Under the pieces are notes generated by a model, which saw only the letters and a list, made by a program, of their open reading frames with translations, did not search any database and was not told the DNA's origin. Source: Erythrobacter sp. SDW2 (GTDB lineage: Bacteria; Pseudomonadota; Alphaproteobacteria; Sphingomonadales; Sphingomonadaceae). Taken from it: a stretch of DNA of 64,000 nucleotides. A program made the position numbers and the translations under genes. Shown here piece by piece: positions 1-8,932 of this stretch (the stretch's first letter is position 1; every line of letters starts with the position of its first letter). The stretch lies in contig NZ_CP090370.1 in NCBI RefSeq assembly GCF_021431965.1, positions 1,364,001 to 1,428,000 on the forward strand, given 5' to 3'.

Positions 1-25
1 CAAGCTCAAGGGCCGCATGCGCTAG
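1..25 (+). CDS. secY: 3' end of a gene, probably secY (partial)
   Basis: Reading from base 2 gives the basic tail KLKGRMR and then a TAG stop at 23-25. A short basic C-terminus directly upstream of adk is what the SecY translocon subunit has in the usual alphaproteobacterial order secY-adk-rpsM-rpsK-rpoA-rplQ. The identity rests on position and the basic tail only, since eight codons cannot prove a family. Confidence 0.55.
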
Positions 26-55
26 GCGCGCGTGCAATCTGGGGGTATTGCGCAA

Positions 56-700
56 GTGAACATCATCCTTCTGGGGCCTCCGGGCGCGGGCAAGGGCACG
101 CAGGCCCAGCGTCTGGTCGACAACCATGGCATGAAGCAGTTGTCGACCGGCGACATGTTGCGCGCCGCGGTCAAGAACGAGACGCCGACCGGGCTCAAGG
201 TCAAGGCGATCATGGAAGCGGGCGAACTCGTCAGCGACGAGATCGTCTCGGCACTGATCTCCGACGAGCTGGCGTCGATGGGTCCGGAAACCGGCGCTAT
301 TTTCGACGGCTATCCGCGCACTGCGGCTCAGGCACATGCGCTGGACCAGATCCTCGAGGCGCACGGACGTACGCTCGACAAGGTGATCGAGCTCGAAGTC
401 GATGAAGACGCGCTGGTCGACCGTATCACCGGTCGTTTCACCTGCGCCAGCTGCGGCACCGGCTACCACGACCGGCACAAGCTGCCGAAGGTCGAGGGCG
501 TGTGCGATGTTTGCGGCGGGACCGAGTTCAAGCGCCGCCCCGACGACAATGAGGAAACCGTCCGCACGCGGATGCAGGAATATCGGTCCAAGACCGCACC
601 GATCCTGCCGATCTACGAAGAGCGCGGCATCGTCTCGCGGGTGGACGGCATGGCGTCGATGGACGAAGTGACCTCTTCGATCGAGGCATTGCTGGCCTAG
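56..700 (+). CDS. adk: Adenylate kinase
   Basis: Cytosolic enzyme that converts AMP and ATP into two ADP. The P-loop GPPGAGKGT is at residues 7-15. The LID domain is long and carries four cysteines (130, 133, 150, 153) in two CxxC pairs, as in zinc-binding adenylate kinases. I start it at GTG 56 because it gives 214 aa, the usual length, and a G-rich Shine-Dalgarno-like stretch lies at about 41-45. An in-frame GTG at 32 would add eight unconserved residues. It follows the putative secY end by 30 bases, so it is probably co-transcribed with the ribosomal-protein operon. Confidence 0.97.
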   Translation: MNIILLGPPGAGKGTQAQRLVDNHGMKQLSTGDMLRAAVKNETPTGLKVKAIMEAGELVSDEIVSALISDELASMGPETGAIFDGYPRTAAQAHALDQILEAHGRTLDKVIELEVDEDALVDRITGRFTCASCGTGYHDRHKLPKVEGVCDVCGGTEFKRRPDDNEETVRTRMQEYRSKTAPILPIYEERGIVSRVDGMASMDEVTSSIEALLA

Positions 701-756
701 GCTCTTTCCCTCCGCGCCTGTCCGTGGAATACGGCAGGGAGTATGGAGGGACACCC

Positions 757-1509
757 ATGAACCGATTGACCGCCGCCGCATTTGCGGCCGCCTGCCTGCT
801 TGCCACCCCCGCGCAGGCCGAGATTGTCGAGCTCGCCGACGGCGGCTTTGTCACCCGCGATGCCGCCGCCGTCGGCGCTGACCCGCAAGCGGTGTGGCTG
901 GCGCTCATTTCGCCAGGCGACTGGTGGAGCGACAACCACACCTGGTCCGGTGATTCCGCCAATATGATGATTACGCCGCAAGGCGGCGGGTGTTTCTGCG
1001 AGCGGATCCCCGCGCAGGAGAAGGACGGTGCCATCGGCCTCGATGGCAGTGTCCAGCACATGATCGTGCTCCAGGCCAACCCGCGCAAAGTGCTGCGGAT
1101 GCGCGGCGCGCTGGGGCCTTTGCAGAGCGAGCCGGTCACCGGCGTCCTCACCATCACGCTCAAGCCGATCGAGAAGGGCACCCGCATCGTCTGGGAATAT
1201 GTCGTAGGTGGTTTCATGCGGTACGAACCCGAGGTGATTGCCAAGGCTGTCGATGGCGTGATGTCGCAACAGCTCGCCGGCCTAGCGGGCAAGCTTGGCC
1301 GTATTCCCGATCCGGAAGCGAAGCCGGCACCCGAGCCGGCTGAAGCAGCGCCAAAGGAGGGGGCAGCTCCAGACAAGGAACCTGCGGAGAAGCCAGCGCG
1401 CGCCATCGGCGAGGATTTCCTCGATGACGGGGCCGCCGGGGAGGATGCCGAAGCCAAGGTGAGCCCGCCCAAGCCGGCGCCGAAGCCCGGCGATGGGGAT
1501 GCGGGGTGA
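757..1509 (+). CDS. Exported SRPBCC/START-like protein
   Basis: A 250-aa protein with a clear signal peptide (cleavage after about residue 21, ATPAQA). The central part (residues about 30-180) resembles SRPBCC-fold, activator-of-Hsp90-like ligand-binding proteins of sphingomonads. The last 70 residues are a low-complexity Pro/Ala/Glu/Lys tail. ATG 757 is chosen over GTG 724 because GGAGGG lies at 745-750 and the signal peptide starts there. The stop overlaps the GTG of the next gene, so the two are translationally coupled. The ligand is unknown. Confidence 0.7.
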   Translation: MNRLTAAAFAAACLLATPAQAEIVELADGGFVTRDAAAVGADPQAVWLALISPGDWWSDNHTWSGDSANMMITPQGGGCFCERIPAQEKDGAIGLDGSVQHMIVLQANPRKVLRMRGALGPLQSEPVTGVLTITLKPIEKGTRIVWEYVVGGFMRYEPEVIAKAVDGVMSQQLAGLAGKLGRIPDPEAKPAPEPAEAAPKEGAAPDKEPAEKPARAIGEDFLDDGAAGEDAEAKVSPPKPAPKPGDGDAG

Positions 1510-2240
1510 TCCGGTTCATCCGCGCTGGCGTGCTTTCAACGGCATTGGCTACCGTTGCGATGGGGTTGGCATGTTTTCCCGTCGCGGCCGCCGGCACCCC
1601 GCTTTGCCGTCTGGCAACCAGCGAGGTCGATGGATATCGCGGCCAGATCGAGCTGCGCAAGGGGTCGGACGGGCTGCTGCTCGGAGGGTATCTGTCCTAC
1701 CGGGTCCCCGAGACCGACGTTACCCTGCGAGAGATGGCCTTCGCCCCCAAGGTGCCGATGAAGCTCGGGGTCCTGCTCGATTTCGCGATTGACGCCGACC
1801 AGAGCGACAAGGCGCTCGATGCGCTGGGGCAGGGTGGGGTGACCGACCTGCGGATATTCGTCGGCAGGCTGACGGGAACGTCCGAGGAGGTCTCCAACAA
1901 GGGTGCCGATATCCTCGAAAGCTACAAGCTCGACTTCAGCGTTACCGGGCAGGGCAGCGCAAGCGATCGTTATGTCCCGGTGCCGCAATCACGTATCGGG
2001 GCCGATACCTACAGTTTCGGTGGAGGAGGCATCGGTATCGCGCGCCGGATCGCCGGGCCGCTTCTTGCCGGCGAAGCAGGAGGAGGCCGACAGGGCGTCT
2101 CGATAAAGTTCGTCGCTGGGGCGGCCGCCCTTGAAGCCGAAACCGAGATTACGGGTTATCGCATTGCGGCCGCACGGCTGTTCGGCGGGGCCAATGCGCT
2201 CAAGGAGCGTGCCGCTCGGGGGCAGTGCAAGGCCGTTTGA
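1506..2240 (+). CDS. Exported hypothetical protein
   Basis: A 244-aa protein with an N-terminal hydrophobic segment ending in a VAAAG-type signal-peptidase site near residue 29. It starts at GTG 1506, which shares four bases with the previous stop (GTGA), so it forms a two-gene unit with the SRPBCC-like gene. The mature part is rich in beta-prone stretches and has single cysteines near both ends (CRLA near the N-terminus, QCKAV at the C-terminus), which could pair in the periplasm. I do not recognise the family. Confidence 0.65.
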   Translation: MIRFIRAGVLSTALATVAMGLACFPVAAAGTPLCRLATSEVDGYRGQIELRKGSDGLLLGGYLSYRVPETDVTLREMAFAPKVPMKLGVLLDFAIDADQSDKALDALGQGGVTDLRIFVGRLTGTSEEVSNKGADILESYKLDFSVTGQGSASDRYVPVPQSRIGADTYSFGGGGIGIARRIAGPLLAGEAGGGRQGVSIKFVAGAAALEAETEITGYRIAAARLFGGANALKERAARGQCKAV

Positions 2241-2272
2241 GGCGGGAGCAAGGCATCTTGCGGCAGGGAGTT

Positions 2273-2301
2273 TTGACACGCTCGCTGCACTGGGTTACAC
2301 C
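2273..2301 (+). promoter_or_regulatory. Candidate sigma-70 promoter upstream of rpsM
   Basis: A perfect -35 TTGACA at 2273-2278 is followed after 17 bases by the weak -10 TACACC at 2296-2301. It lies in the 318-base gap before rpsM. The -35 is strong and the -10 poor, which is common in alphaproteobacteria. Confidence 0.4.
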
Positions 2302-2361
2302 CCTTGAACCAGATCGCGCGGTGCCTATCTCGGCACTCGCGTCGTTTTGCGCGTGTTACGG

Positions 2362-2390
2362 TTGACGGCTAGCCCGAATCTCCCTATGCG
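2362..2390 (+). promoter_or_regulatory. Candidate sigma-70 promoter upstream of rpsM
   Basis: TTGACG at 2362-2367, a 17-base spacer, then TATGCG at 2385-2390. This is a second candidate for the rpsM-rpsK-rpoA-rplQ transcript and lies about 170 bases before the rpsM start. Apart from these two candidates I see nothing else in the 2241-2558 gap. Confidence 0.45.
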
Positions 2391-2558
2391 CGCCATTCAT
2401 TCGACAGTTTCGGACGAGTCCGGCAGGCGGCAGCCTTCAGCGCGCGCCATCCGGACCTTTTGCTGTCATGGCATCCGACCGGCCTGTCGATTGGATTTGA
2501 GCGATGAGATAGGGGCCGCGTGGCAACACGCAATTCCCTGTGGAGCATGGAGAAGTAA

Positions 2559-2927
2559 GTGGCTCGTATTGCCGGGGTCAATATCCCCACCAACAAGCGC
2601 GTGATCATCGCGCTCACCTACATCCACGGGATCGGTCGCACGACTGCCGTGGAAATCGCCAACAAGCTGGGCATCGACCATGCTCGCCGCGTGCAGGATC
2701 TTTCCGACGAGGAAGTCCTTCGCCTGCGCGAGACGATCGACGCCGATTACACCGTGGAAGGCGACCTGCGTCGCAACACCGCGATGAACATCAAGCGGCT
2801 GATGGACCTCAAGTCCTATCGCGGCCTGCGCCATCGCGCCGGCCTTCCCGTCCGTGGCCAGCGCACGCACACCAATGCGCGCACCCGCAAGGGCAAGGCG
2901 AAGCCGATCGCCGGCAAGAAGAAGTAA
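2559..2927 (+). CDS. rpsM: 30S ribosomal protein S13
   Basis: A small basic protein of 122 aa for the head of the 30S subunit, where it contacts 16S rRNA and the L5 bridge. The sequence shows the S13 hallmarks: [10 protein letters not shown] at the start, the YIHGIG helix-hairpin-helix, and the [14 protein letters not shown] tail. The start is GTG 2559 behind a GGAG-type site at about 2548-2551. The next gene is rpsK, 64 bases downstream, as in most bacteria. Confidence 0.98.
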   Translation: MARIAGVNIPTNKRVIIALTYIHGIGRTTAVEIANKLGIDHARRVQDLSDEEVLRLRETIDADYTVEGDLRRNTAMNIKRLMDLKSYRGLRHRAGLPVRGQRTHTNARTRKGKAKPIAGKKK

Positions 2928-2991
2928 GCAGCGGCTCAAGCCTTTCGGCACCCGCTTCTCGCTTTCTGATCTGATTTAGGGGAATACCACC

Positions 2992-3381
2992 ATGGCACGC
3001 GAACCAGGCCGCATCCGGCGCCGCGAGCGCAAGAACATCACCAGCGGTGTTGCGCACATCAACGCCAGCTTCAACAATACCATGATCACCATCACCGACG
3101 CACAGGGCAATGCCATCAGCTGGTCCAGTGCCGGCATGATGGGCTTCAAGGGCAGCCGCAAGTCGACCCCCTATGCCGCCCAGGTTGCCGCCGATGATGC
3201 CGGTCGCAAGGCAGCCGAGCACGGCGTCCGCACCCTCGAAGTCGAAGTGAAGGGTCCGGGCTCGGGCCGCGAGAGCGCTCTGCGCGGTCTCGCTGCCGTG
3301 GGCTTCACCATCACTTCGATCCGCGACGTCACGCCGATCCCGCACAACGGGGTCCGGCCGTCGAAACGGCGCCGCGTCTGA
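2992..3381 (+). CDS. rpsK: 30S ribosomal protein S11
   Basis: A 129-aa protein of the 30S platform near the mRNA exit. The family signature is visible: [18 protein letters not shown] near the N-terminus, the [14 protein letters not shown] block and the [14 protein letters not shown]-terminus. ATG 2992 follows TAGGGGAATACCACC. It lies between rpsM and rpoA in the standard alpha operon order. Confidence 0.98.
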   Translation: MAREPGRIRRRERKNITSGVAHINASFNNTMITITDAQGNAISWSSAGMMGFKGSRKSTPYAAQVAADDAGRKAAEHGVRTLEVEVKGPGSGRESALRGLAAVGFTITSIRDVTPIPHNGVRPSKRRRV

Positions 3382-3424
3382 TCCGAACCTGCCCGGCGGC
3401 CCTCGGGTCGCCGACACCTCTCTC

Positions 3425-3458
3425 GGACCGGACGCGCTTTCAAAGGCGCTGCCGGTCC
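3425..3458 (+). other. Hairpin in the rpsK-rpoA leader
   Basis: GGACCGG at 3425-3431 pairs with CCGGTCC at 3452-3458, and the enclosed GCGCTTT/AAAGGCGC half-repeats extend the stem. No T-run follows, so it is not a simple terminator. It could act in autoregulation or mRNA processing before rpoA (inference). Confidence 0.4.
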
Positions 3459-3487
3459 TGCCCGCATCCGAACCCCAGGGGAAATCC

Positions 3488-4543
3488 ATGTCCGTGAACA
3501 CCAAGAACTGGCAGGAACTCAAGAAACCCACTCAGCTCGAACTGAAGGACAGTGGCGACAAGGCCCGCAAGGCGACCTTCGTTGCCGAACCGCTTGAGCG
3601 CGGCTTCGGCCTCACCCTCGGCAACGCGCTGCGCCGCGTGCTGCTCTCGTCGCTCCAGGGTGCGGCGATAACCTCGATCAAGATCGAGAACGTGCTGCAC
3701 GAATTCAGCTCGCTTGCCGGCGTGCGTGAAGACGTGACCGACATCGTCCTCAACGTGAAGCAGATCGCGCTGAAGATGGAAGGCGAAGGCCCCAAGCGGC
3801 TGCAGCTGTCCGCCACCGGCCCGGCTGAAGTCAAGGCCGGCGACATCGCCGTCTCGGGTGACATCGAAGTGATGAACAAGGATCTGGTGATCTGCCATCT
3901 CGACGAAGGCGCGACGCTGAACATGGAACTGACCGCCGACACCGGCAAGGGTTACGTTCCGGCCGTTCAGAACCGCCCGATCGATGCGCCGATCGGCCTG
4001 ATCCCGGTCGACTCGCTCTACTCGCCGATCCGCCAGGTCAGCTACAAGGTCGAGAACGCCCGCGTCGGCCAGGAACTCGACTACGACAAGCTGAGCCTGA
4101 CCGTCGAAACCGATGGCACCGTCACCCCTGAAGACGCGGTGGCCTATGCCGCGCGCATCCTGCAGGACCAGTTGACGCTGTTCGTCCACTTCGAAGACGG
4201 CATCCCGCAGCCGCAGAGCACCATGATCGGTGTCGCTGCCGAGCCGCAGGAATCGGACGCCAACCAGCTCAACCGCTACCTCCTCAAGAAGGTCGACGAG
4301 CTGGAACTGTCGGTCCGTTCGGCCAACTGCCTCAAGAACGACAACATCATCTACATCGGCGACCTGGTCCAGAAGACCGAAGCCGAGATGCTGCGCACGC
4401 CGAACTTCGGCCGCAAGTCGCTCAACGAGATCAAGGAAGTGCTCTCCAGCATGGGCCTGCGCCTCGGGATGGACATCCCGGGCTGGCCGCCGGAGAACAT
4501 CGAGGAAATGGCCAAGAAGCTCGAACAGGAGCTGCTGGGCTGA
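3488..4543 (+). CDS. rpoA: DNA-directed RNA polymerase subunit alpha
   Basis: A 351-aa subunit that nucleates RNA polymerase assembly. The N-terminal dimerisation domain shows the diagnostic block ending [19 protein letters not shown] (residues about 38-56). The C-terminal domain (about residues 260-330) has the [14 protein letters not shown] helix-hairpin-helix that contacts UP elements and activators. ATG 3488 lies behind AGGGGAAATCC. A palindromic element separates it from rplQ. Confidence 0.98.
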   Translation: MSVNTKNWQELKKPTQLELKDSGDKARKATFVAEPLERGFGLTLGNALRRVLLSSLQGAAITSIKIENVLHEFSSLAGVREDVTDIVLNVKQIALKMEGEGPKRLQLSATGPAEVKAGDIAVSGDIEVMNKDLVICHLDEGATLNMELTADTGKGYVPAVQNRPIDAPIGLIPVDSLYSPIRQVSYKVENARVGQELDYDKLSLTVETDGTVTPEDAVAYAARILQDQLTLFVHFEDGIPQPQSTMIGVAAEPQESDANQLNRYLLKKVDELELSVRSANCLKNDNIIYIGDLVQKTEAEMLRTPNFGRKSLNEIKEVLSSMGLRLGMDIPGWPPENIEEMAKKLEQELLG

Positions 4544-4550
4544 TGATCAA

Positions 4551-4631
4551 CGTCGTCCCAGCGAAAGCTGGGACCTCTATCCGCCAGCACCGCGCGGGCG
4601 ACCAGCGATCCCAGCTTTCGCTGGGATGACG
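4551..4631. repeat. Double-hairpin palindromic element between rpoA and rplQ
   Basis: An 81-base element. An outer CGTCG/TGACG repeat encloses two hairpins: TCCCAGC-gaaa-GCTGGGA and TCCCAGC-tttc-GCTGGGA. Read on the minus strand it matches the element inside uvrA (41985-42060) almost base for base in both hairpins and in the flanking TCGCTGG and AGAGG segments. It starts eight bases after the rpoA stop. Confidence 0.85.
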
Positions 4632-4706
4632 GAACAGGCGGTCGGCCTAACCGACCAGCACTGGGCTACCTGACACGGGCCCTTTTCGAACGAAGGAAGA
4701 TTTGAA

Positions 4707-5126
4707 ATGCGTCACAAGATTTCCGGCCGCAAGCTGCAGCGCAAGACCGGTCACCGCAAGGCCCTGTTCCGCAACATGGCAGCGGCTCTCATCAAGCACG
4801 AGCAGATCCTCACCACCGCCGCCAAGGCGAAGGAACTGCGTCCCTATGTCGAAAAGCTGGTCACGCTGGCCAAGCGTGGCGGCTTGTCGAACCGCCGTCT
4901 GGCACAGGCCCGCCTGCTCGACGAAACCCAGCTCAAGAAGCTGTTCGACGTGCTGGCCGAGCGTTATGCCGACCGTGACGGCGGCTATACCCGCGTGATC
5001 AAGGCCGGCATCCGCGCCGGCGACGCTTCGCCGATGGCCGTGATCGAATTCGTCGACCGCGACGAAGACGCCAAGGGCCAGGACAGCGGCCCGGTGCAGG
5101 CCGAGGACGAACTCGAAGACGCGTAA
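4707..5126 (+). CDS. rplQ: 50S ribosomal protein L17
   Basis: A 139-aa large-subunit protein near the exit-tunnel rim. It shows the L17 signature [20 protein letters not shown] and the [16 protein letters not shown] block. The acidic C-terminal extension of about 20 residues is typical of alphaproteobacterial forms. The start is ATG 4707 behind GAAGGAAGA. It is the last gene of the alpha operon here and is followed by a terminator. Confidence 0.98.
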   Translation: MRHKISGRKLQRKTGHRKALFRNMAAALIKHEQILTTAAKAKELRPYVEKLVTLAKRGGLSNRRLAQARLLDETQLKKLFDVLAERYADRDGGYTRVIKAGIRAGDASPMAVIEFVDRDEDAKGQDSGPVQAEDELEDA

Positions 5127-5151
5127 GCCTCTTCGAAGTTAGCAAGATTGA

Positions 5152-5187
5152 GGGCCGCACGGAGCAATCCGGCGGCCCTTTTCTTTT
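5152..5187 (+). terminator. Rho-independent terminator after rplQ
   Basis: GGGCCGC at 5152-5158 pairs with GCGGCCC at 5172-5178, followed by TTTTCTTTT at 5179-5187. It sits 25 bases after the rplQ stop and ends the alpha operon. Confidence 0.85.
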
Positions 5188-5213
5188 GGCTGGGCGGGGC
5201 TAGGGTACACGGC

Positions 5214-6575
5214 ATGATCCGAACCGCCCTCGCAGCGACCGCGCTGATCCTCGCCGTCCCTGCCGCAGCCCAAACAGCGCAGGACCAACTCGACCTCCGC
5301 TACGATCGCGCGCTTACGGCAGGCTACAAGGCGCTGATGCTGTGCGGGGCGATGGCTCACGGCACGCGCACGGTAGAAAGCGTCGCGGCGTGGGAACTGA
5401 ACGGTATCCAGGCGCCGCTCGATGGCTTGCTGGCCGACCTTCCGCCGGCTGAAATATCCTACGTCGAAGGGACTGCCGCAGGGCCGCTGCCGATCATCCG
5501 GACTGTGGCCGTGCGTTTTGCCGACGACATGCCTCCGCGTATCGCGGCGCATACGCCGGGCAGAGGCTGCACGATCTTGCCGGTGGGGATGACAGCAGCG
5601 CCGCCGCTCCCGAAGCCCAAGCTGCTGACCGGGCGTGAGGTGTTTCAGCTCGTCTCTCCGGAGTTCGATTTCCCCGCCAACGCGCTTGGTCGGATGGGCT
5701 TTTCGACCAGCTACGGTGCGGGTGCGCGCAGCACGGGGGTGGCGATCGTCAAGGACGGCGAGCTTGTCGGCGAGGCCTATGCCGAGGGCTTCACCCAATA
5801 TACGCCGCAACGCACTTGGTCGGTCGCCAAGAGCCTTGCCGCAACAGTGATCGGTGCCGCCGTGCAGCGCGGCGAGGCAGACGTGACCGGATCGGCCGGG
5901 CTGGGCGCAAGCGATGCCGACCCGCGCCGTGCGATCACTATCGACCACCTGCTGCGCATGGCGTCGGGGCGGTACTCCGACACGCCCGGCAACCGCACCG
6001 ATCCGCTCTATTTCGGCGGCGCAACGGTGACTGAGGTCGCGCTCGACTGGCCGCTGATCGCCGCGCCGGGGGGCACCTATCGCTACGCCAACAACGATAC
6101 GCTCGCCGCAATCGCCGCGATCGCACCGACTTTCGACGCGCACCCCCCGGCATCGTTGTTCAAGACTTTGGGGATGGAGCGCACCGTGGCCGAAACCGAC
6201 TGGCAGGGGAACTACATCCTCTCCAGCCAGGTCTGGTCCACTTCCCGCGATCTGGCACGCTTCGGGCAGCTCTATCTCGACGACGGGATCGTGAACGGGA
6301 AGCGTCTGCTACCCGAAGGCTGGGTGCAGTACGTCTCCACCCCCTCCGGCCCGCAGCCCGAGGGCGAGTTCGGCTATGGTGCCGGGTTCTGGCTGCTCAA
6401 CAAGTCCGAAGGCGTTCCGCCCGATACCTTCGCCGCCTTCGGCAATCGCGGGCAATATGTCGTCATCGTGCCGAGCCGCAATGTCGTGATCGTGCGCCGG
6501 GGCGAGGACCCCGTCGGCGCGCGTTTCGATATCGCCGCCTTCACCCGCGATGTTCTCGCCGCGCTGGAGGATTGA
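5214..6575 (+). CDS. Exported serine hydrolase (class C beta-lactamase fold)
   Basis: A 453-aa protein with a signal peptide (cut near AAAQ, residue about 19) and a C-terminal beta-lactamase/esterase domain. S203-V-A-K206 is the acylation SxxK motif and Y291-A-N293 is the YxN motif. The first 140 residues are extra and unrecognised. ATG 5214 is chosen because the signal peptide starts there, although an open frame continues upstream through the terminator. Substrate is unknown; beta-lactam, peptidoglycan peptide or ester hydrolysis are all possible. A second, unrelated-looking member of the fold is at 13088-14470. Confidence 0.85.
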   Translation: MIRTALAATALILAVPAAAQTAQDQLDLRYDRALTAGYKALMLCGAMAHGTRTVESVAAWELNGIQAPLDGLLADLPPAEISYVEGTAAGPLPIIRTVAVRFADDMPPRIAAHTPGRGCTILPVGMTAAPPLPKPKLLTGREVFQLVSPEFDFPANALGRMGFSTSYGAGARSTGVAIVKDGELVGEAYAEGFTQYTPQRTWSVAKSLAATVIGAAVQRGEADVTGSAGLGASDADPRRAITIDHLLRMASGRYSDTPGNRTDPLYFGGATVTEVALDWPLIAAPGGTYRYANNDTLAAIAAIAPTFDAHPPASLFKTLGMERTVAETDWQGNYILSSQVWSTSRDLARFGQLYLDDGIVNGKRLLPEGWVQYVSTPSGPQPEGEFGYGAGFWLLNKSEGVPPDTFAAFGNRGQYVVIVPSRNVVIVRRGEDPVGARFDIAAFTRDVLAALED

Positions 6576-6635
6576 AACCGCCGCCGCGCGCGCTACACCA
6601 CTGCCACACGAACCCACTGGAGAGGTTGTCCCACC

Positions 6636-8789
6636 ATGCTTCGCAAGACCCTGCTCGCCGGCGCTGCTGCCGTGCTCGTCGCCACGCTTTCTCCCGCCGT
6701 CGGCTATGCCCAGGACCTGAGTGCCCCCGACTATCCCGAAACCCGCGCCACCGAAGTCGCCGACGAACAGTTCGGGGTGACCGTGGCCGACCCCTATCGC
6801 TGGCTCGAGAACGACGTCCGCGTCGACCCTGAAGTCGCCAAATGGGTTGAACAGCAGAATGCCGTCACCGATGCCTTCCTCGCCAGGATCCCGGGGCGCG
6901 AGGCGCTCAAGGCACGCATCACCGAGCTGACCGATTACGAACGCTTCGGCATTCCCGAGGAGGCCGGCGGGCGCTATTTCTACACCCGCAACGACGGGCT
7001 GCAGAACCAGTCGGTGCTGTTCGTCCGCGACGGTCTCGATGGCGCGCCGCGCCAGCTGATCGATCCGAACGAATGGGCGAAGGACGGCGCGACCGCGCTG
7101 GCCGAATGGGTGCCGAGCAAGGACGGCAAATTTTTGGCTTACGGAATTCAGGATGGCGGTAGCGACTGGCGCACCGTCAAGGTGATGGATGTCGCCACCG
7201 GCGAAGTGCTCGCCGACACGGTCGAGTGGGTCAAGTTCTCCGACCTCAGCTGGGCCAAGGACGGCAGCGGCTTCTACTACAGCCGCTTCCCTTCGACCGG
7301 CGAGGGCGAGACCTTCCAGGCGCTCAACACCAACCACACTGTCTATTTCCACGACATCGGCTCGCCGCAGAGCACCGATCAGTTGGTCTACGCGACCCCC
7401 GACCAGCCCGAGCTCAACCATATCGCCACTGTCAGCGACGATGGCCGCTGGGTGGTGGTGACCAGCTCCAGCGGGACCGATGACCGATATGAGGTCACGC
7501 TGATCGACCGCACCCGCGCCGATGCCCCGCCGCGGGTGATCGTGCCCGGATTCGACCACAACTATTCCTATGTCGGCAATGTCGGCAGCACTTTCTTCTT
7601 CACCACCAATGACGGTGCGCCGCTGCAGAAGGTGGTGAAGGTCGAAGTGACCGACGCGCCGGAACTGGTCTGGGCGACCGTCATCCCCGAAGCGAAGGAG
7701 AAGCTGGAGGGCGTCTCGCTGGTCGGCGGCAAGCTGGTCGCCAGCTATCTGGTCGATGCCAAAAGCAAGATCGCGGTCTACGGCCTCGATGGCAGCCCGG
7801 CGGGCGAAGTGGCGCTGCCCGGCATCGGCAGTGCCGGCGGCTTCGGCGGTTCGTCCGAGCAGTCCGAAACCTTCTATTACTTCTCCAGCTACAACCGCGC
7901 GGCGACGATCTACCGCTATGACGTCGCGACCGGCCAAAGCACGGTCTGGGCCGCGCCCGAAGTGGCCTTCGATCCCGACGATTTCGTCGTCGAGCAGAAG
8001 TTCTACGCTTCCAAGGACGGCACCCAGGTGCCCATGTTCGTCGTCCGCAGCAAGGCGGTGGCGGAAAGCGGTGAAGCGGTGCCGACGCTGCTCTACGGTT
8101 ACGGCGGCTTCAACATCTCCATGACTCCCGGCTTCAGCCCCTCACGGCTGGCCTGGGTCGAGGCGGGCGGGGCCTATGTGGTCGCCAATATCCGCGGCGG
8201 CGGCGAATACGGCAAGGCCTGGCACGACGGCGGGCGGCTGCTCAACAAGCAGAATGTGTTCGACGATTTCATCGCGGCGGGCGAATTTCTGATCGCCGAG
8301 GGCATCACCGCCAAGGACGGGCTCGCCATCAATGGCGGCTCCAATGGTGGCCTGCTGGTGGGGGCAGTGGTTAACCAGCGGCCCGATCTGTTCGCGGCTG
8401 CCAGCCCGGCAGTCGGTGTGATGGACATGCTCCGCTTCGATCGCTTCACGGCCGGACGCTATTGGGTCGATGACTATGGCTATCCCGGCAAGGAAGAGGA
8501 TTTCCGCAACCTGCTGGCCTACTCGCCCTATCACACGATCAAGGATGGCACGGACTATCCGGCGATCCTCGTCACCACCGCCGATACCGACGACCGTGTG
8601 GTCCCCGGTCACAGCTTCAAATACACGGCCGCCCTGCAGGCAGCAGACCTGGGCGACAAGCCGCAGCTGATCCGGATCGAGACCCGTGCCGGCCACGGCT
8701 CGGGCAAGCCGACCGACAAGGCGATCGAGGAAGCGGCCGATGTTCTGGCGTTCCTCGCCGCCTACACCGGGCTTGAAATCGACGAATAG
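6636..8789 (+). CDS. S9 family prolyl oligopeptidase, exported
   Basis: A 717-aa periplasmic peptidase with a signal peptide (cut after GYAQ, residue about 26). The seven-bladed propeller spans residues about 70-450 and the alpha/beta-hydrolase domain the rest. The catalytic triad is visible: Ser569 in GGSNGG, Asp in DTDDRVV (about 650-653) and His687 in AGHGSG. The family cleaves short proline-containing peptides. Its ATG follows GGAGAGG. A strong hairpin lies just after the stop. Confidence 0.95.
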   Translation: MLRKTLLAGAAAVLVATLSPAVGYAQDLSAPDYPETRATEVADEQFGVTVADPYRWLENDVRVDPEVAKWVEQQNAVTDAFLARIPGREALKARITELTDYERFGIPEEAGGRYFYTRNDGLQNQSVLFVRDGLDGAPRQLIDPNEWAKDGATALAEWVPSKDGKFLAYGIQDGGSDWRTVKVMDVATGEVLADTVEWVKFSDLSWAKDGSGFYYSRFPSTGEGETFQALNTNHTVYFHDIGSPQSTDQLVYATPDQPELNHIATVSDDGRWVVVTSSSGTDDRYEVTLIDRTRADAPPRVIVPGFDHNYSYVGNVGSTFFFTTNDGAPLQKVVKVEVTDAPELVWATVIPEAKEKLEGVSLVGGKLVASYLVDAKSKIAVYGLDGSPAGEVALPGIGSAGGFGGSSEQSETFYYFSSYNRAATIYRYDVATGQSTVWAAPEVAFDPDDFVVEQKFYASKDGTQVPMFVVRSKAVAESGEAVPTLLYGYGGFNISMTPGFSPSRLAWVEAGGAYVVANIRGGGEYGKAWHDGGRLLNKQNVFDDFIAAGEFLIAEGITAKDGLAINGGSNGGLLVGAVVNQRPDLFAAASPAVGVMDMLRFDRFTAGRYWVDDYGYPGKEEDFRNLLAYSPYHTIKDGTDYPAILVTTADTDDRVVPGHSFKYTAALQAADLGDKPQLIRIETRAGHGSGKPTDKAIEEAADVLAFLAAYTGLEIDE

Positions 8790-8798
8790 AGCGGGATC

Positions 8799-8838
8799 GG
8801 CCATATTCAGGAAAGTAGGTACTTTTCTGAATATGGCC
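8799..8838. other. 18-bp perfect-stem hairpin after the S9 peptidase
   Basis: The arms 8799-8816 and 8821-8838 pair over 18 positions, with one G:U in RNA, around the loop AGGT. The stem starts GGCCATATTCAG. No T-run follows on either strand, so it may be a processing or attenuation signal or an operator rather than a classic terminator. Confidence 0.75.
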
Positions 8839-8932
8839 TGTAACGCCAGTTCAGCGTGATCTCACGGTCGAATCTCTAGACCCTCATCTGTCAGGGGCGC
8901 TCCCGCCCTGAAACACAGTGAGGACGAGTGAC

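Noticed and set aside
5148-5213. Upstream extension of the serine hydrolase gene
   Set aside because: It would start inside the rplQ terminator; the signal peptide starts at 5214.
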